Shown here in pieces: positions 24,301-32,176 of a stretch of 64,000 nucleotides of DNA (within the stretch, counting starts at the first letter, position 1; each line of letters begins with the position of its first letter). The position numbers and the translations under genes were made by a program. The stretch is from Actinomycetota bacterium. Its GTDB lineage: Bacteria; Actinomycetota; Acidimicrobiia; Acidimicrobiales; Ilumatobacteraceae. The stretch covers positions 62,001 to 126,000 of the forward strand of contig JAUSLV010000026.1 in NCBI GenBank assembly GCA_030645495.1, in the 5' to 3' direction. The notes below the pieces were generated by a model, which searched no databases, had not been told where the DNA came from, and saw only the letters and a program-made list of their open reading frames with translations.

Positions 24301-25281
24301 TCAGCCGGCGGCGCAGACGTCGAACGGGTACGCCAGCGAGTTGAGGCTGGGCGACTCGAAGTTCAGCTTCAGGCGCACGCCGTTCTCGTCGCCACGGCCG
24401 CCGATGTAGGTGATCGGGCTGAGCGAGCCGTACTGCGTGGGCACCGCCACCGGCAGCGGGACATCGGTGGCTTTGGGTGCGTCGCTGACGGCCGGCGTGC
24501 CGCCGCCCGCCGCGATGTCTTGCACGGTGGTGGTGGTGGCGTCGGCGACGACGACCGGTTGCGCGTTGACCGCATCGGTTGCCGAGACATAGCCACCGGG
24601 GTTGATGCGCAGCGCGATCGCGGCCGCGTGACGAGCCGAACGCACACCGAGCTGCATCGCCGTGGCGCGGACGTCGGCTTCGGTGACCTGCGGCATGAGT
24701 GCCTGGCACGACTCGGACGAGAGCGACTCGAGGGTGTGGATCAGGTTGGCCATGTCGCGCAGCGGGTCGTCGCTGGGCTCGATCTTGGGGGCCGCGTCGG
24801 TGGCTTCCACGCCCAGCAGCACCCGATCGAACACCGGGAAGATGTATGCCGAATCGAGGCGGGTGTTGCCACAGTTCCATGCCTCGGCGCCATGCTGCGT
24901 GGCCATCCGGTTGAACGACTTGGCGGCGAGGACGTGGTGCGCCGCGAACTCGGTGACGAGCTCGGTGAGATCGCCCAGCGTCGGATACGCGGCGCTGGAG
25001 CCGGCGAGGAGGCCCTCTTCGAGCATGCGCTCGTAGGCGTTGACGATCGACAGCTCGAGACCGGCCATCGTGCGCAGCAGCACACCGTTGTCGACGATCG
25101 GGTCGGGCAACACCGGAGTGGTGGCACCTTCGCCGACGCTACCGAGCTCGCCGGCCTCGGTCTTGCCGCACGCAGCAACCACGACTGCACCGGCAACGGT
25201 GAGGCCGCCGATGCGGAACAGGCCGCGGCGGTTGATCTGCGACGTGGGGTTCGATTCCGTGTGATTCATCTCGTTGCTCAT
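24301..25281 (-). CDS. Exported ferritin-like protein with Tat lipoprotein signal
   Basis: 326 residues. The N-terminus carries a twin-arginine motif (NRRGLFRIGG) and a lipobox-like VVAACGK, so it is probably Tat-exported and lipid-anchored. Residues ~55-225 form a ferritin-like four-helix bundle. The metal site looks degenerate: LELSIVNAYE and TEFAAHHV supply acids and His, but the last helix has SARHAAA without the usual Glu. A Thr-rich linker (DATTTTVQD) precedes a ~70-residue C-terminal beta region. It lies 5 bases after the upstream ferritin-like gene, so the two are co-expressed. The role is unknown; desiccation-related or envelope stress roles are guesses. Confidence 0.75.
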   Translation of the reverse strand: MSNEMNHTESNPTSQINRRGLFRIGGLTVAGAVVVAACGKTEAGELGSVGEGATTPVLPDPIVDNGVLLRTMAGLELSIVNAYERMLEEGLLAGSSAAYPTLGDLTELVTEFAAHHVLAAKSFNRMATQHGAEAWNCGNTRLDSAYIFPVFDRVLLGVEATDAAPKIEPSDDPLRDMANLIHTLESLSSESCQALMPQVTEADVRATAMQLGVRSARHAAAIALRINPGGYVSATDAVNAQPVVVADATTTTVQDIAAGGGTPAVSDAPKATDVPLPVAVPTQYGSLSPITYIGGRGDENGVRLKLNFESPSLNSLAYPFDVCAAG

Positions 25282-25286
25282 CTCGT

Positions 25287-25934
25287 TCAGCCCTGCACCA
25301 ACAGCGAGTTGGCTTCGGTCTCGACCAGCAGGTCGGGCAGCTCGGTCATTCCTGCCATGTCGGCGAGCACCGTGCCGTGGCGGGCCTCGGCGATCTGGAT
25401 CGACGCGATGAGCGACAAGGCGTCGGTTCCCTGCAGCTGGGCGATGAGGTCGGCATGCGTGGCGACGGCTGCCGACTCGAGCTCGTACGCCGCAGCGAGG
25501 AACTTTCCGGGAGCGCCTGCCCAGCCGCTGCCGAGCGTGCGCAGCAGCTCGGGGCTGGCGGCGCCGGGGGCATCGGCGCCCAGCAGACCGGACAGCGACT
25601 GTGCGTACGCCTCGTGCGACTCGCGGAACGTGCTGACGACCGTGAGCTCGGCGGCCGACCAACCGGTGGCAGCGAGCGCTTTGTCGTAGAGGTCGCGAGC
25701 GGTCAGCTCGAGTTGCTGCGCGAACGCGAGCAACGCCACGTCGGCGCTGGTGGGTCGCGTGGGCGGCGCGGTCGTGGTGGTGTTCTCACCTTCGGCGGGG
25801 GCGGCAACGGCGCGGCCGCTGAGCAGCGGCAGCAGGGACAGGGCGGCACCACCGACGCCGGCGCCCAGCAGGGCACGCCGGCCCAATCGCTGAGGCGCGG
25901 CCTTCTCGCCGATCTCGGTCACTTCGATATCCAC
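25287..25934 (-). CDS. Exported ferritin-like protein with Tat signal
   Basis: 215 residues. The Tat signal is LGRRALLGAGVGG followed by a hydrophobic stretch and an Ala-x-Ala site near residue 45. A Thr-rich linker (ENTTTTAPPTRPT) leads to a ferritin-like domain (~65-210). The di-metal pattern is complete: Glu in AQQLELTA, ExxH in RESHEAY, Glu in YELESAA and ExxH in EARHGTVL. It could thus bind Fe or Mn and act as an exported oxidase or peroxide scavenger. GTG 25934 follows AAAGGA. It is the first gene of a pair with the degenerate relative downstream. Confidence 0.77.
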   Translation of the reverse strand: MDIEVTEIGEKAAPQRLGRRALLGAGVGGAALSLLPLLSGRAVAAPAEGENTTTTAPPTRPTSADVALLAFAQQLELTARDLYDKALAATGWSAAELTVVSTFRESHEAYAQSLSGLLGADAPGAASPELLRTLGSGWAGAPGKFLAAAYELESAAVATHADLIAQLQGTDALSLIASIQIAEARHGTVLADMAGMTELPDLLVETEANSLLVQG

Positions 25935-25998
25935 TCGGACTCATCCTTTCGAAACGATCGCCCCATAGCTTTCCCGGCGGGAGGCGAGCAGAGCAACT

Positions 25999-27444
25999 CT
26001 AGAAGTCCAGAGCCGACAGGTCGGGTATCCACCGGCGAGAACGTTCGACGGCTGCGGCCCACTGTGCACGGTCCAACTGGGCCTGCGGGGTCACCACCTG
26101 GCTCGGTTTCCACAGGTCGGCGATGTCGTCGACCGACCCCCACACGCCTACGGCCAGGCCGGCGAGGTAGGCCGCGCCGATCGTGGTGGCTTCGGCATGA
26201 CGCGACACTTCCACCGGCTTACCGCTCGCATTCGCGAGCGCCTGCACGAACGTGGGGTTCTGGCTCATGCCGCCGTCGACGCGCAGCAGGGGCACGGTGT
26301 AGCCGGTGCCGGCCTCGGCGGCCTCCACCAGGTCGGCGCCGCGGTGGGCGACTCCTTCGAGGACGGCGCGTGCGATCTGCGGGCGGCCGCTACCACGAGT
26401 GAGGCCCAGCATCGTGCCACGGGCGCCGTAGTCCCAGTGGGGCGTGCCCAGGCCCATCAGTGCCGGCACGTACACCACACCGCCCGTGTCGGCGCACTGG
26501 GCCGCCACGTCGTGGCTCTCGGCCGGTGTGGCGAGGATGCCGAGATCCTGCACCAGCCATTCCACGTTGGTGCCGGCGGACAGCATGATCGCTTCGACGC
26601 CCCAGGTGCACCTGCCGTCGCGGCTCCAAGCCACGATCGGGAAGATGCCCTCCGGTGTGCGGTTGCCGGTGGTGGGCGCCGGGGCATCGGTGCACATGTC
26701 GAGCATGCCGCCGGTGCCGAACGTGATCTTCGCCTGGCCGGGGCGCACACAGCTCTGGCCCACGAGACTGCCCTGCTGGTCGCCCACGAGCGCCGCCAGC
26801 GGCGGGCTGCCCGGCAGCGCGCTCGCAACGCCGAACACGCCGGAGGTGTCGACCAACCGCGGCAACATCCGCTCGGGCACCTGCACAGCCGCGCACGCGG
26901 TGTGCGACCAGCCGGATGCATCGGGCTTCAACAAGCCGGTGACCGCCGCGTTGGAGTGGTCGGTGACGTGCACCTCGCCGCGACTGAGCACCCACGCCAC
27001 CCACGAATCGACGGTGCCGAAGCACAGGTCGCGCTCGCGGCCCTGGTCGAACGTGTTGAGCAGCCAGGCGATCTTCGTGGCGGACTGGTTGGGGGCGAGG
27101 TGCAGGTTGTGCTCGGCCTTCACCGTGATGCAGTCGAACACGGTGCGCAGGTCTTGCCAGCCGATGCCGGGGCCGACCGGCTCGCCCGTGGTGCGATCCC
27201 ACACGATGGTGCTGGCCCGCTGTGCGGTGATGCCCACGGCGGCGACGGGGCCACCCTCGGCCAGTGCTGCGTGCGCCACATCCAGCACGGCGGCGGCCAT
27301 GCCGACGGCATCGAACTCGACCATGCCCGGAAACGGCGACGACGGCGGGAATGGACGGTAGTGCAGCGCCGTGACGTCGCCGATGCCGTTGACGACGGCA
27401 GCGCGTAGGCCCGAGGTGCCGACATCCACCACGAGCACGCTCAC
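25999..27444 (-). CDS. FGGY family carbohydrate kinase
   Basis: 481 residues of the glycerol kinase/xylulokinase superfamily. The first ATP-site strand is VLVVDVGTSGLRAAVV, the sugar-site loop is IGWQDLRT, and the second half has GDQQGSLVGQ, FGTGGMLDM and VDGGMSQNPTF. It differs clearly from the canonical GlpK at 49.3-50.8 kb, so a different polyol or ketose is likely. GTG 27444 overlaps the stop of the membrane protein gene by 4 bases (GTGA). It is the last gene of a chain glpD / alkyl-DHAP-synthase-like / membrane protein / kinase, all with 4-base overlaps, so all four should be made in fixed proportion. Confidence 0.88.
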   Translation of the reverse strand: MSVLVVDVGTSGLRAAVVNGIGDVTALHYRPFPPSSPFPGMVEFDAVGMAAAVLDVAHAALAEGGPVAAVGITAQRASTIVWDRTTGEPVGPGIGWQDLRTVFDCITVKAEHNLHLAPNQSATKIAWLLNTFDQGRERDLCFGTVDSWVAWVLSRGEVHVTDHSNAAVTGLLKPDASGWSHTACAAVQVPERMLPRLVDTSGVFGVASALPGSPPLAALVGDQQGSLVGQSCVRPGQAKITFGTGGMLDMCTDAPAPTTGNRTPEGIFPIVAWSRDGRCTWGVEAIMLSAGTNVEWLVQDLGILATPAESHDVAAQCADTGGVVYVPALMGLGTPHWDYGARGTMLGLTRGSGRPQIARAVLEGVAHRGADLVEAAEAGTGYTVPLLRVDGGMSQNPTFVQALANASGKPVEVSRHAEATTIGAAYLAGLAVGVWGSVDDIADLWKPSQVVTPQAQLDRAQWAAAVERSRRWIPDLSALDF

Positions 27445-27914
27445 GACAGCGCCCCCTCGTCGTTGGCGTCGGGTGCATCGGCGTCGGCCTGCGGACCGCG
27501 AGCGACCGCTGCGCCGCGCATGCCCGGCACCAAGCCGCGCTTGCGCAACAGGCTGCCGAGCCCGCCGCCGATGAGACCGACGAAGATCACCGTGGTGAAC
27601 GTGAAGAAGATGCCGAGCCAACTGACCGACTCGCCGCGCACCAGGCGGATGATCGTGAACGTGCCCTGCACAGCGAGGTAGGTGCCACCGGCGCAGAACA
27701 GGCCGTGCACCAGGGGGTAGCCGTTCTGCTGCACCCACGAGGCGATGCCGGCCCCGAGGGTGAACCCGGCGAGCGCGCCCAGCCAGAGCACGGCTGCCCA
27801 TGGTGACGTGTCGTCGTTGCTGTTGACCCACCACGAACCGAGGGCGAACGGAACGGCGAACACCAAGGACACCATCGCGCCTTGTCGAAGTGCCTCGCGA
27901 TCGAGTGCGCTCAC
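27441..27914 (-). CDS. Four-span membrane protein in the glpD operon
   Basis: 157 residues with four hydrophobic spans (~12-30, 38-62, 70-90, 97-125) and an acidic C-tail (DADAPDANDE). It has no MIP/aquaporin NPA motifs and no recognised transporter signature. GTG 27914 overlaps the flavoenzyme stop, and its own stop overlaps the kinase start, both as GTGA. The placement between a lipid-precursor-type flavoenzyme and a kinase suggests a role in uptake or at the membrane, but that is only contextual. Longer frames upstream are shadows of the flavoenzyme gene. Confidence 0.75.
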   Translation of the reverse strand: MSALDREALRQGAMVSLVFAVPFALGSWWVNSNDDTSPWAAVLWLGALAGFTLGAGIASWVQQNGYPLVHGLFCAGGTYLAVQGTFTIIRLVRGESVSWLGIFFTFTTVIFVGLIGGGLGSLLRKRGLVPGMRGAAVARGPQADADAPDANDEGALS

Positions 27915-29383
27915 GGCCACTGCACCTTTCCGAACGTCGTGGGCAACCCGAGCTTGCCCGGGTTCAGCACGCCCTGTGGATCGAGCGCGTGCCGCACCGA
28001 TTGCAGCACAGTGAACCCATTGCCGAGTGCATCGGCCAGGAACCGGCCACGGTTCAGCCCGATGCCGTGGTGGTGCGAGAGGTTGCCACCGTTGGCCAGC
28101 ACCGCGTGTTGGCCGGCGTTCCACAGCGCGACGTAGGTGGCCTCGATGGCCTCCTGCGGGGGAGTGGCGGCGAACGTGAAATACAGGCACGCGCCGTCGA
28201 GGTAGCTGTGCGAGAGGTGACAGCTGGCCACCCGTGCGTGTGGCACGGCCATGAGCGCCGCAGTGGCGGCGGTGAAGATGCCGGGCAGTGCGGCCCACGG
28301 GGCGGCGATCTCGAGCGTGTCGACCACGAACCCTTTGCGCGTGAGGCCTTGCAGCGCCGACGTGTCGTTGCGGTGGTGCATCCACTTCTCGACGAGCTCC
28401 ACGGGCAGCGGTGCCGCGGCCGCGCACTCCTCGGCGACGATACCCATCACCGCGTCGATGATCGCCGGGTCGCCCTCGTCTAGCACCAGCAGCGCACAGT
28501 TGCTGCCGTCGCCGTCCTGGCCGCGCTGGGTCTCGATCGCGTCGTACAGGCGCAGCACGGCGGGTGTGGCACCGCGACGCATGATGCGCCGGCAGGCCTC
28601 GATACCGGCCTCGAACGTGGCGAACGAATAGGCCGCGCGGCGCTCGGCGGCGGGCACCGGGTGCGCCCGCAACAGCACCTTCGTGACCACGCCGAGCGTG
28701 CCCTCGCTGCCCACGAACAGCTGCGTGAGATCCGGGCCTTGTGCCGCTGCGGGCGAGCCGCCGGTGCGCACCACGGTGCCATCGGCGAGCACGACCTCGA
28801 GCCCGGCCACCATCTGCTCGATCTTGCCGTAGCGGGTGCTGTACTGGCCCGCACCGCGACAGGCCACCCAGCCGCCGACGGTGGCGATGTCGAAGCTCTG
28901 CGGGAAGTGGCCGACGGTGAGGCTGTGGGTGCCGCGCAGTTCGGCTTCGAGGTCGGGACCGAACGTGCCCGCCCACACTTCCACCAGACCCGACACGGCA
29001 TCGACGGAGGTCAGGCCCTGCAGCGCTGTGGTGTCGAGCACCACGCCACCGAACAATGGCACCGAGCCGCCCACCACACCGCTGCGCCCGCCCGCGGTGG
29101 TGACGGGTACTCCGGCCTGGTTGCACAACGCCAGCACTGCCGCCACCTGGGTGGTGTCGGTGGGTCGCGCCACGATGGCGGCGCGTTGTGGCACCTCGCC
29201 GGCCAGCGCCCAGTGCAACGCCATCGGCCACCAGTCGCGGCTGGCCTCGGCGGTGAAGGGATCATCCGTGCGGCACGCGCACACGCTCGCCAGCTGCTGA
29301 GCGAAGCCGACAGGCAGTTCGACCGCGCCGGCGAAGTGAGCGGCGGTGCCCAGCAGTTCGATCGGGGGAGTCGGCTCGATCAT
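27911..29383 (-). CDS. FAD-dependent oxidase family protein resembling alkyldihydroxyacetonephosphate synthase
   Basis: 490 residues: a PCMH-type FAD domain (~65-250; TAGGRSGVVGGSVP, VGSEGTLGVVTK) and a FAD-oxidase C-terminal domain. Several segments match alkyl-DHAP synthase rather than lactate or glycolate oxidases: GHFPQSFDIATVGGWVACRG, RYGKIEQMV, SHSYLDGACLYFTFA, and the triple His of LSHHHGIG (H437-H439), the active-site signature of AGPS. AGPS swaps the acyl chain of acyl-DHAP for a fatty alcohol to make ether lipids. ATG 29383 overlaps the glpD stop, and glpD makes DHAP, which fits. True ether-lipid synthesis in this organism is inference. Confidence 0.82.
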   Translation of the reverse strand: MIEPTPPIELLGTAAHFAGAVELPVGFAQQLASVCACRTDDPFTAEASRDWWPMALHWALAGEVPQRAAIVARPTDTTQVAAVLALCNQAGVPVTTAGGRSGVVGGSVPLFGGVVLDTTALQGLTSVDAVSGLVEVWAGTFGPDLEAELRGTHSLTVGHFPQSFDIATVGGWVACRGAGQYSTRYGKIEQMVAGLEVVLADGTVVRTGGSPAAAQGPDLTQLFVGSEGTLGVVTKVLLRAHPVPAAERRAAYSFATFEAGIEACRRIMRRGATPAVLRLYDAIETQRGQDGDGSNCALLVLDEGDPAIIDAVMGIVAEECAAAAPLPVELVEKWMHHRNDTSALQGLTRKGFVVDTLEIAAPWAALPGIFTAATAALMAVPHARVASCHLSHSYLDGACLYFTFAATPPQEAIEATYVALWNAGQHAVLANGGNLSHHHGIGLNRGRFLADALGNGFTVLQSVRHALDPQGVLNPGKLGLPTTFGKVQWP

Positions 29384-31062
29384 GTGGGCAAGGTGCCGGA
29401 GTGCTCGGGGGCGAGCGCCGCATGCACCTCGGCTGCGCAGATGCTGGCGAAGCGGGCGACCTGCTCGGCGGTCTCGGCCGTCGACCAGCCGAGTTCGGTG
29501 GCCAGCAGTTCGGCCACAGCCGGTGCCGCGGCCAGCGTGGCCTCACGGTCGAGCAGCAGGGCGCGGGTGCGGCGGCTGAGTACGTCGTCGAGCGTGAGCG
29601 CCATCTCCTGTCGCACCGCGTAGACGGCCTCGGCGCGGGTGTAGGGAAGGCCCGGCACCAGTGGTTCGCCGAGCGTGGAGTCGGTGGCGATCAGCGCGCG
29701 CACCTCGGCGGCGTGCACGCCGTAACGGTTGGCCAAGTGCGCCTCGGGTGCGGTGGCCGCAGGCTCGCGGTATCCGTCGGCACCCCACAGCGCCAGGTTG
29801 CGGGTGCGGCACTTGGCCTTCCGGCCCAGGCGGTGGAACACCGCGTCGACCGTGTCTTCGGCCATCACTCGGTAGGTGGTGAGCTTGCCGCCGGTGATGG
29901 TGATCAGGCCGTCGCGGTGGGCGTTCACCTTGTGGTGCCGCGACAGGTCGGCGGTGCGGCCCGACGATGCAGCTTTCACCAGCGGGCGCAGGCCGGCCCA
30001 CACGCCGGTGACGTCGGCGGCGGTGACGCCGGTGGTGATGCTGCGGTTGAGCGCGGTGAGCACGTAGTCGATGTCGTCCTTGGTGCACTGGGGGTCGTCG
30101 ACATCGCCCGTGTAGTCGGTGTCGGTGGTGCCCACGTACGTGTGTCGGAACGTGCCGTCGGGCAGCTCGCCCCACGGCACCACGAACAGGCTGCGCTTGT
30201 CCTTCGGCACCGGGATCACGACGGCGATGTCGTTGCGCACCTTGGCCCACGGCAGCGTGATGTGTACGCCCTTGGCAGGGCGGATGGAATCAGGGTGGGT
30301 GGTCTCGGCCAGCGCACGCACGTCGTCGGCCCACACACCGGCGGCGTTCACCACCACTTCGGCGTACACCGTGAAGCGGCGGCCGTCGGCCTCCACGATC
30401 GCGCCGGTGACAGCGCCCTCCGGCGACTTCAGCACGTCGACGAGCGCGCACCCGTTGGCGACCGCTGCTCCGGCCGCAACCGCGGTGCGGGCGACGGCCA
30501 GCACCAGGCGCGAATCATCCGCGGTCGCGTCGTAGTACAGGTACGCGGAGGCCAGGCGCTCCTTGGGCATGGTGGGCAGGTGGGCGAACGCGGCGTCCTT
30601 GCGCAGACGCTTGTGGAACTTGCCGATCCGCCACCCGCCGGTGAGGTCGTACATCCACATCGCCGAACCCATCGCGCGCGCGATCTTGCGCGAGACCACG
30701 CCGTCCTTGGTGAGGATCGGGATCATGAACGGCAGCACCTTCACCAAGTGCGGGGCGTTGCGGCGCAGACGGCGGCGCTCGTGCAGCGCTTGGTACACGA
30801 GGTTGATCTCGCCCTGTTGCAAGTAGCGCAGCCCACCGTGCACCAGCTTCGAGCTCTTCGACGAGGTGCCCGAGGAGAAGTCGTCGCGCTCGATCAACGC
30901 AGTGCGCAATCCGCGGGTGGTCGCGTCGAGTGCCACGCCGACCCCCGTGATGCCACCACCTACCACGAGCACGTCGAACGTGTCGTGCTGCAGCCGCTGC
31001 AGCATCTGCTCACGCTGGAAGGGGTGGGCACCTGGCGCATTCGGTGAGGCGGACATCACCAT
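29380..31062 (-). CDS. glpD: Glycerol-3-phosphate dehydrogenase (FAD, aerobic)
   Basis: 560 residues. The N-terminal FAD-binding motif is VLVVGGGITGVGVALDA, followed by SSGTSSKSSKLVHGGLRYL, the conserved glpD block. Later blocks are VNAAGVWAD and TITGGKLTTYR, with the C-terminal accessory domain at ~430-545. It oxidises sn-glycerol-3-phosphate to DHAP at the inner membrane face and passes electrons to quinone. ATG 31062 (AGGA 5 bases upstream) and ATG 31056 are both possible starts. It heads a four-gene overlapped operon. A 10-bp-stem hairpin sits 25 bases upstream of the start in the gap to the divergent PerR-like gene. Confidence 0.95.
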   Translation of the reverse strand: MVMSASPNAPGAHPFQREQMLQRLQHDTFDVLVVGGGITGVGVALDATTRGLRTALIERDDFSSGTSSKSSKLVHGGLRYLQQGEINLVYQALHERRRLRRNAPHLVKVLPFMIPILTKDGVVSRKIARAMGSAMWMYDLTGGWRIGKFHKRLRKDAAFAHLPTMPKERLASAYLYYDATADDSRLVLAVARTAVAAGAAVANGCALVDVLKSPEGAVTGAIVEADGRRFTVYAEVVVNAAGVWADDVRALAETTHPDSIRPAKGVHITLPWAKVRNDIAVVIPVPKDKRSLFVVPWGELPDGTFRHTYVGTTDTDYTGDVDDPQCTKDDIDYVLTALNRSITTGVTAADVTGVWAGLRPLVKAASSGRTADLSRHHKVNAHRDGLITITGGKLTTYRVMAEDTVDAVFHRLGRKAKCRTRNLALWGADGYREPAATAPEAHLANRYGVHAAEVRALIATDSTLGEPLVPGLPYTRAEAVYAVRQEMALTLDDVLSRRTRALLLDREATLAAAPAVAELLATELGWSTAETAEQVARFASICAAEVHAALAPEHSGTLPT

Positions 31063-31086
31063 GCATCCTATGGACACGGGGCCTCC

Positions 31087-31110
31087 CGGCCGCGCCCGGT
31101 GGCGCGGCCG
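31087..31110. promoter_or_regulatory. Inverted repeat in the glpD/perR-like divergent region
   Basis: CGGCCGCGCC-CGGT-GGCGCGGCCG, a perfect 10-bp stem with a 4-base loop. It starts 25 bases upstream of the glpD ATG and would lie in the glpD 5' leader if transcription begins near 31120. It could be an operator or an mRNA hairpin; no way to choose from sequence alone. Confidence 0.45.
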
Positions 31111-31143
31111 ACAACGGCGGCTGAGTGATCTAGTTCGCACGAC

Positions 31144-31173
31144 TTGCAGATCAGCAGAGGTTGCAGATACGGT
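31144..31173 (+). promoter_or_regulatory. Promoter of the PerR-like gene with direct repeats
   Basis: TTGCAG (31144-31149), an 18-base spacer and TACGGT (31168-31173), then 7 bases to GTG 31181, so a leaderless mRNA is expected. TTGCAGAT occurs twice, 17 bases apart (31144-31151 and 31161-31168), overlapping the -35 and spacer/-10. The repeat could be a binding site for the encoded regulator. Confidence 0.55.
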
Positions 31174-31180
31174 AGTGGGC

Positions 31181-31597
31181 GTGCGCACGCCGACCGAACT
31201 GACCACCGAGTTCCGTACCCGCGGGCTGAAGGTCACGCCGCAGCGGCAGCTGCTGTTCCGTCTGCTGCACGGCAACATGACGCACCCCACCGCTGAGCGG
31301 TTGTTCGCCGAGGCGAGCGCGCAGATGCCCGGCATCTCGTTGCGCACCGTGTACCAAACGCTCAACGATCTCACCGCCATGGGTGAGCTGCAGATCCTGC
31401 AGTCGGCCGCGGGGTCGGCGCGGTTCGACCCCAACATCGACGACCACCATCACGCGCTGTGCGATCGCTGCGGCGAATTGCACGACGTGTACGTCGACCA
31501 CTTCGACAGCCTGATGGTGAGCGGCTTCGACGGCTTCCGCCCCGATCGCGCCAGCATCGTGTTCGGCGGCGTCTGCGCAGCCTGCGCCGCGGCCTGA
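31181..31597 (+). CDS. Fur family regulator, PerR-like
   Basis: 138 residues. The winged helix (~1-75, [36 protein letters not shown]) precedes the metal domain. The structural zinc site has two CxxC pairs (CDRC, CAAC). At the regulatory site it has [20 protein letters not shown] followed by HD. The Asp there corresponds to Asp104 of Bacillus PerR, where Fur proteins have Glu; [10 protein letters not shown] supplies the His equivalent to His37. This points to a peroxide sensor, not an iron sensor. GTG 31181 is leaderless. It is followed by rubrerythrin after 81 bases, matching the perR-rbr pairing known in other bacteria. Confidence 0.87.
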   Translation: MRTPTELTTEFRTRGLKVTPQRQLLFRLLHGNMTHPTAERLFAEASAQMPGISLRTVYQTLNDLTAMGELQILQSAAGSARFDPNIDDHHHALCDRCGELHDVYVDHFDSLMVSGFDGFRPDRASIVFGGVCAACAAA

Positions 31598-31631
31598 GGG
31601 CCCACGCCCACCCATCTCCATCCATCTCCAC

Positions 31632-31665
31632 AACCCAACAACCCAGCAACCCAGCAACCCAGCAA
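31632..31665 (+). repeat. 8-bp tandem repeat in the rubrerythrin leader
   Basis: About four copies of AACCCAGC (31632, 31640, 31648, 31656; the first is AACCCAAC), preceded by a CCATCT(C) repeat at 31612-31630. The tract is C/A-rich and nearly G-free, unlike the surrounding DNA. It ends just before the AAGGAG ribosome site, so it would make an unstructured mRNA leader. Confidence 0.75.
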
Positions 31666-31678
31666 CAAGGAGCACGTC

Positions 31679-32092
<414 letters not shown>

Positions 32093-32101
32093 CATTCCGT
32101 G

Positions 32102-32131
32102 GCGGAGGGGGCGCGGCTGCGCCCCCTCCGC
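32102..32131 (+). terminator. Strong hairpin after rubrerythrin
   Basis: A perfect 13-bp GC-rich stem (GCGGAGGGGGCGC with its complement) and GGCT loop, starting 9 bases after the rubrerythrin stop. Because co-oriented genes follow, it may partly terminate or stabilise the upstream mRNA so that rubrerythrin is made in excess. Confidence 0.75.
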
Positions 32132-32176
32132 ACACGACCCGTTCGCCTCACCACCCACTCATCGGCTGGCACTCAC

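Noticed and set aside
27441-29231. 596-residue extended membrane protein frame
   Set aside because: Everything before GTG 27914 is a shadow of the flavoenzyme gene.
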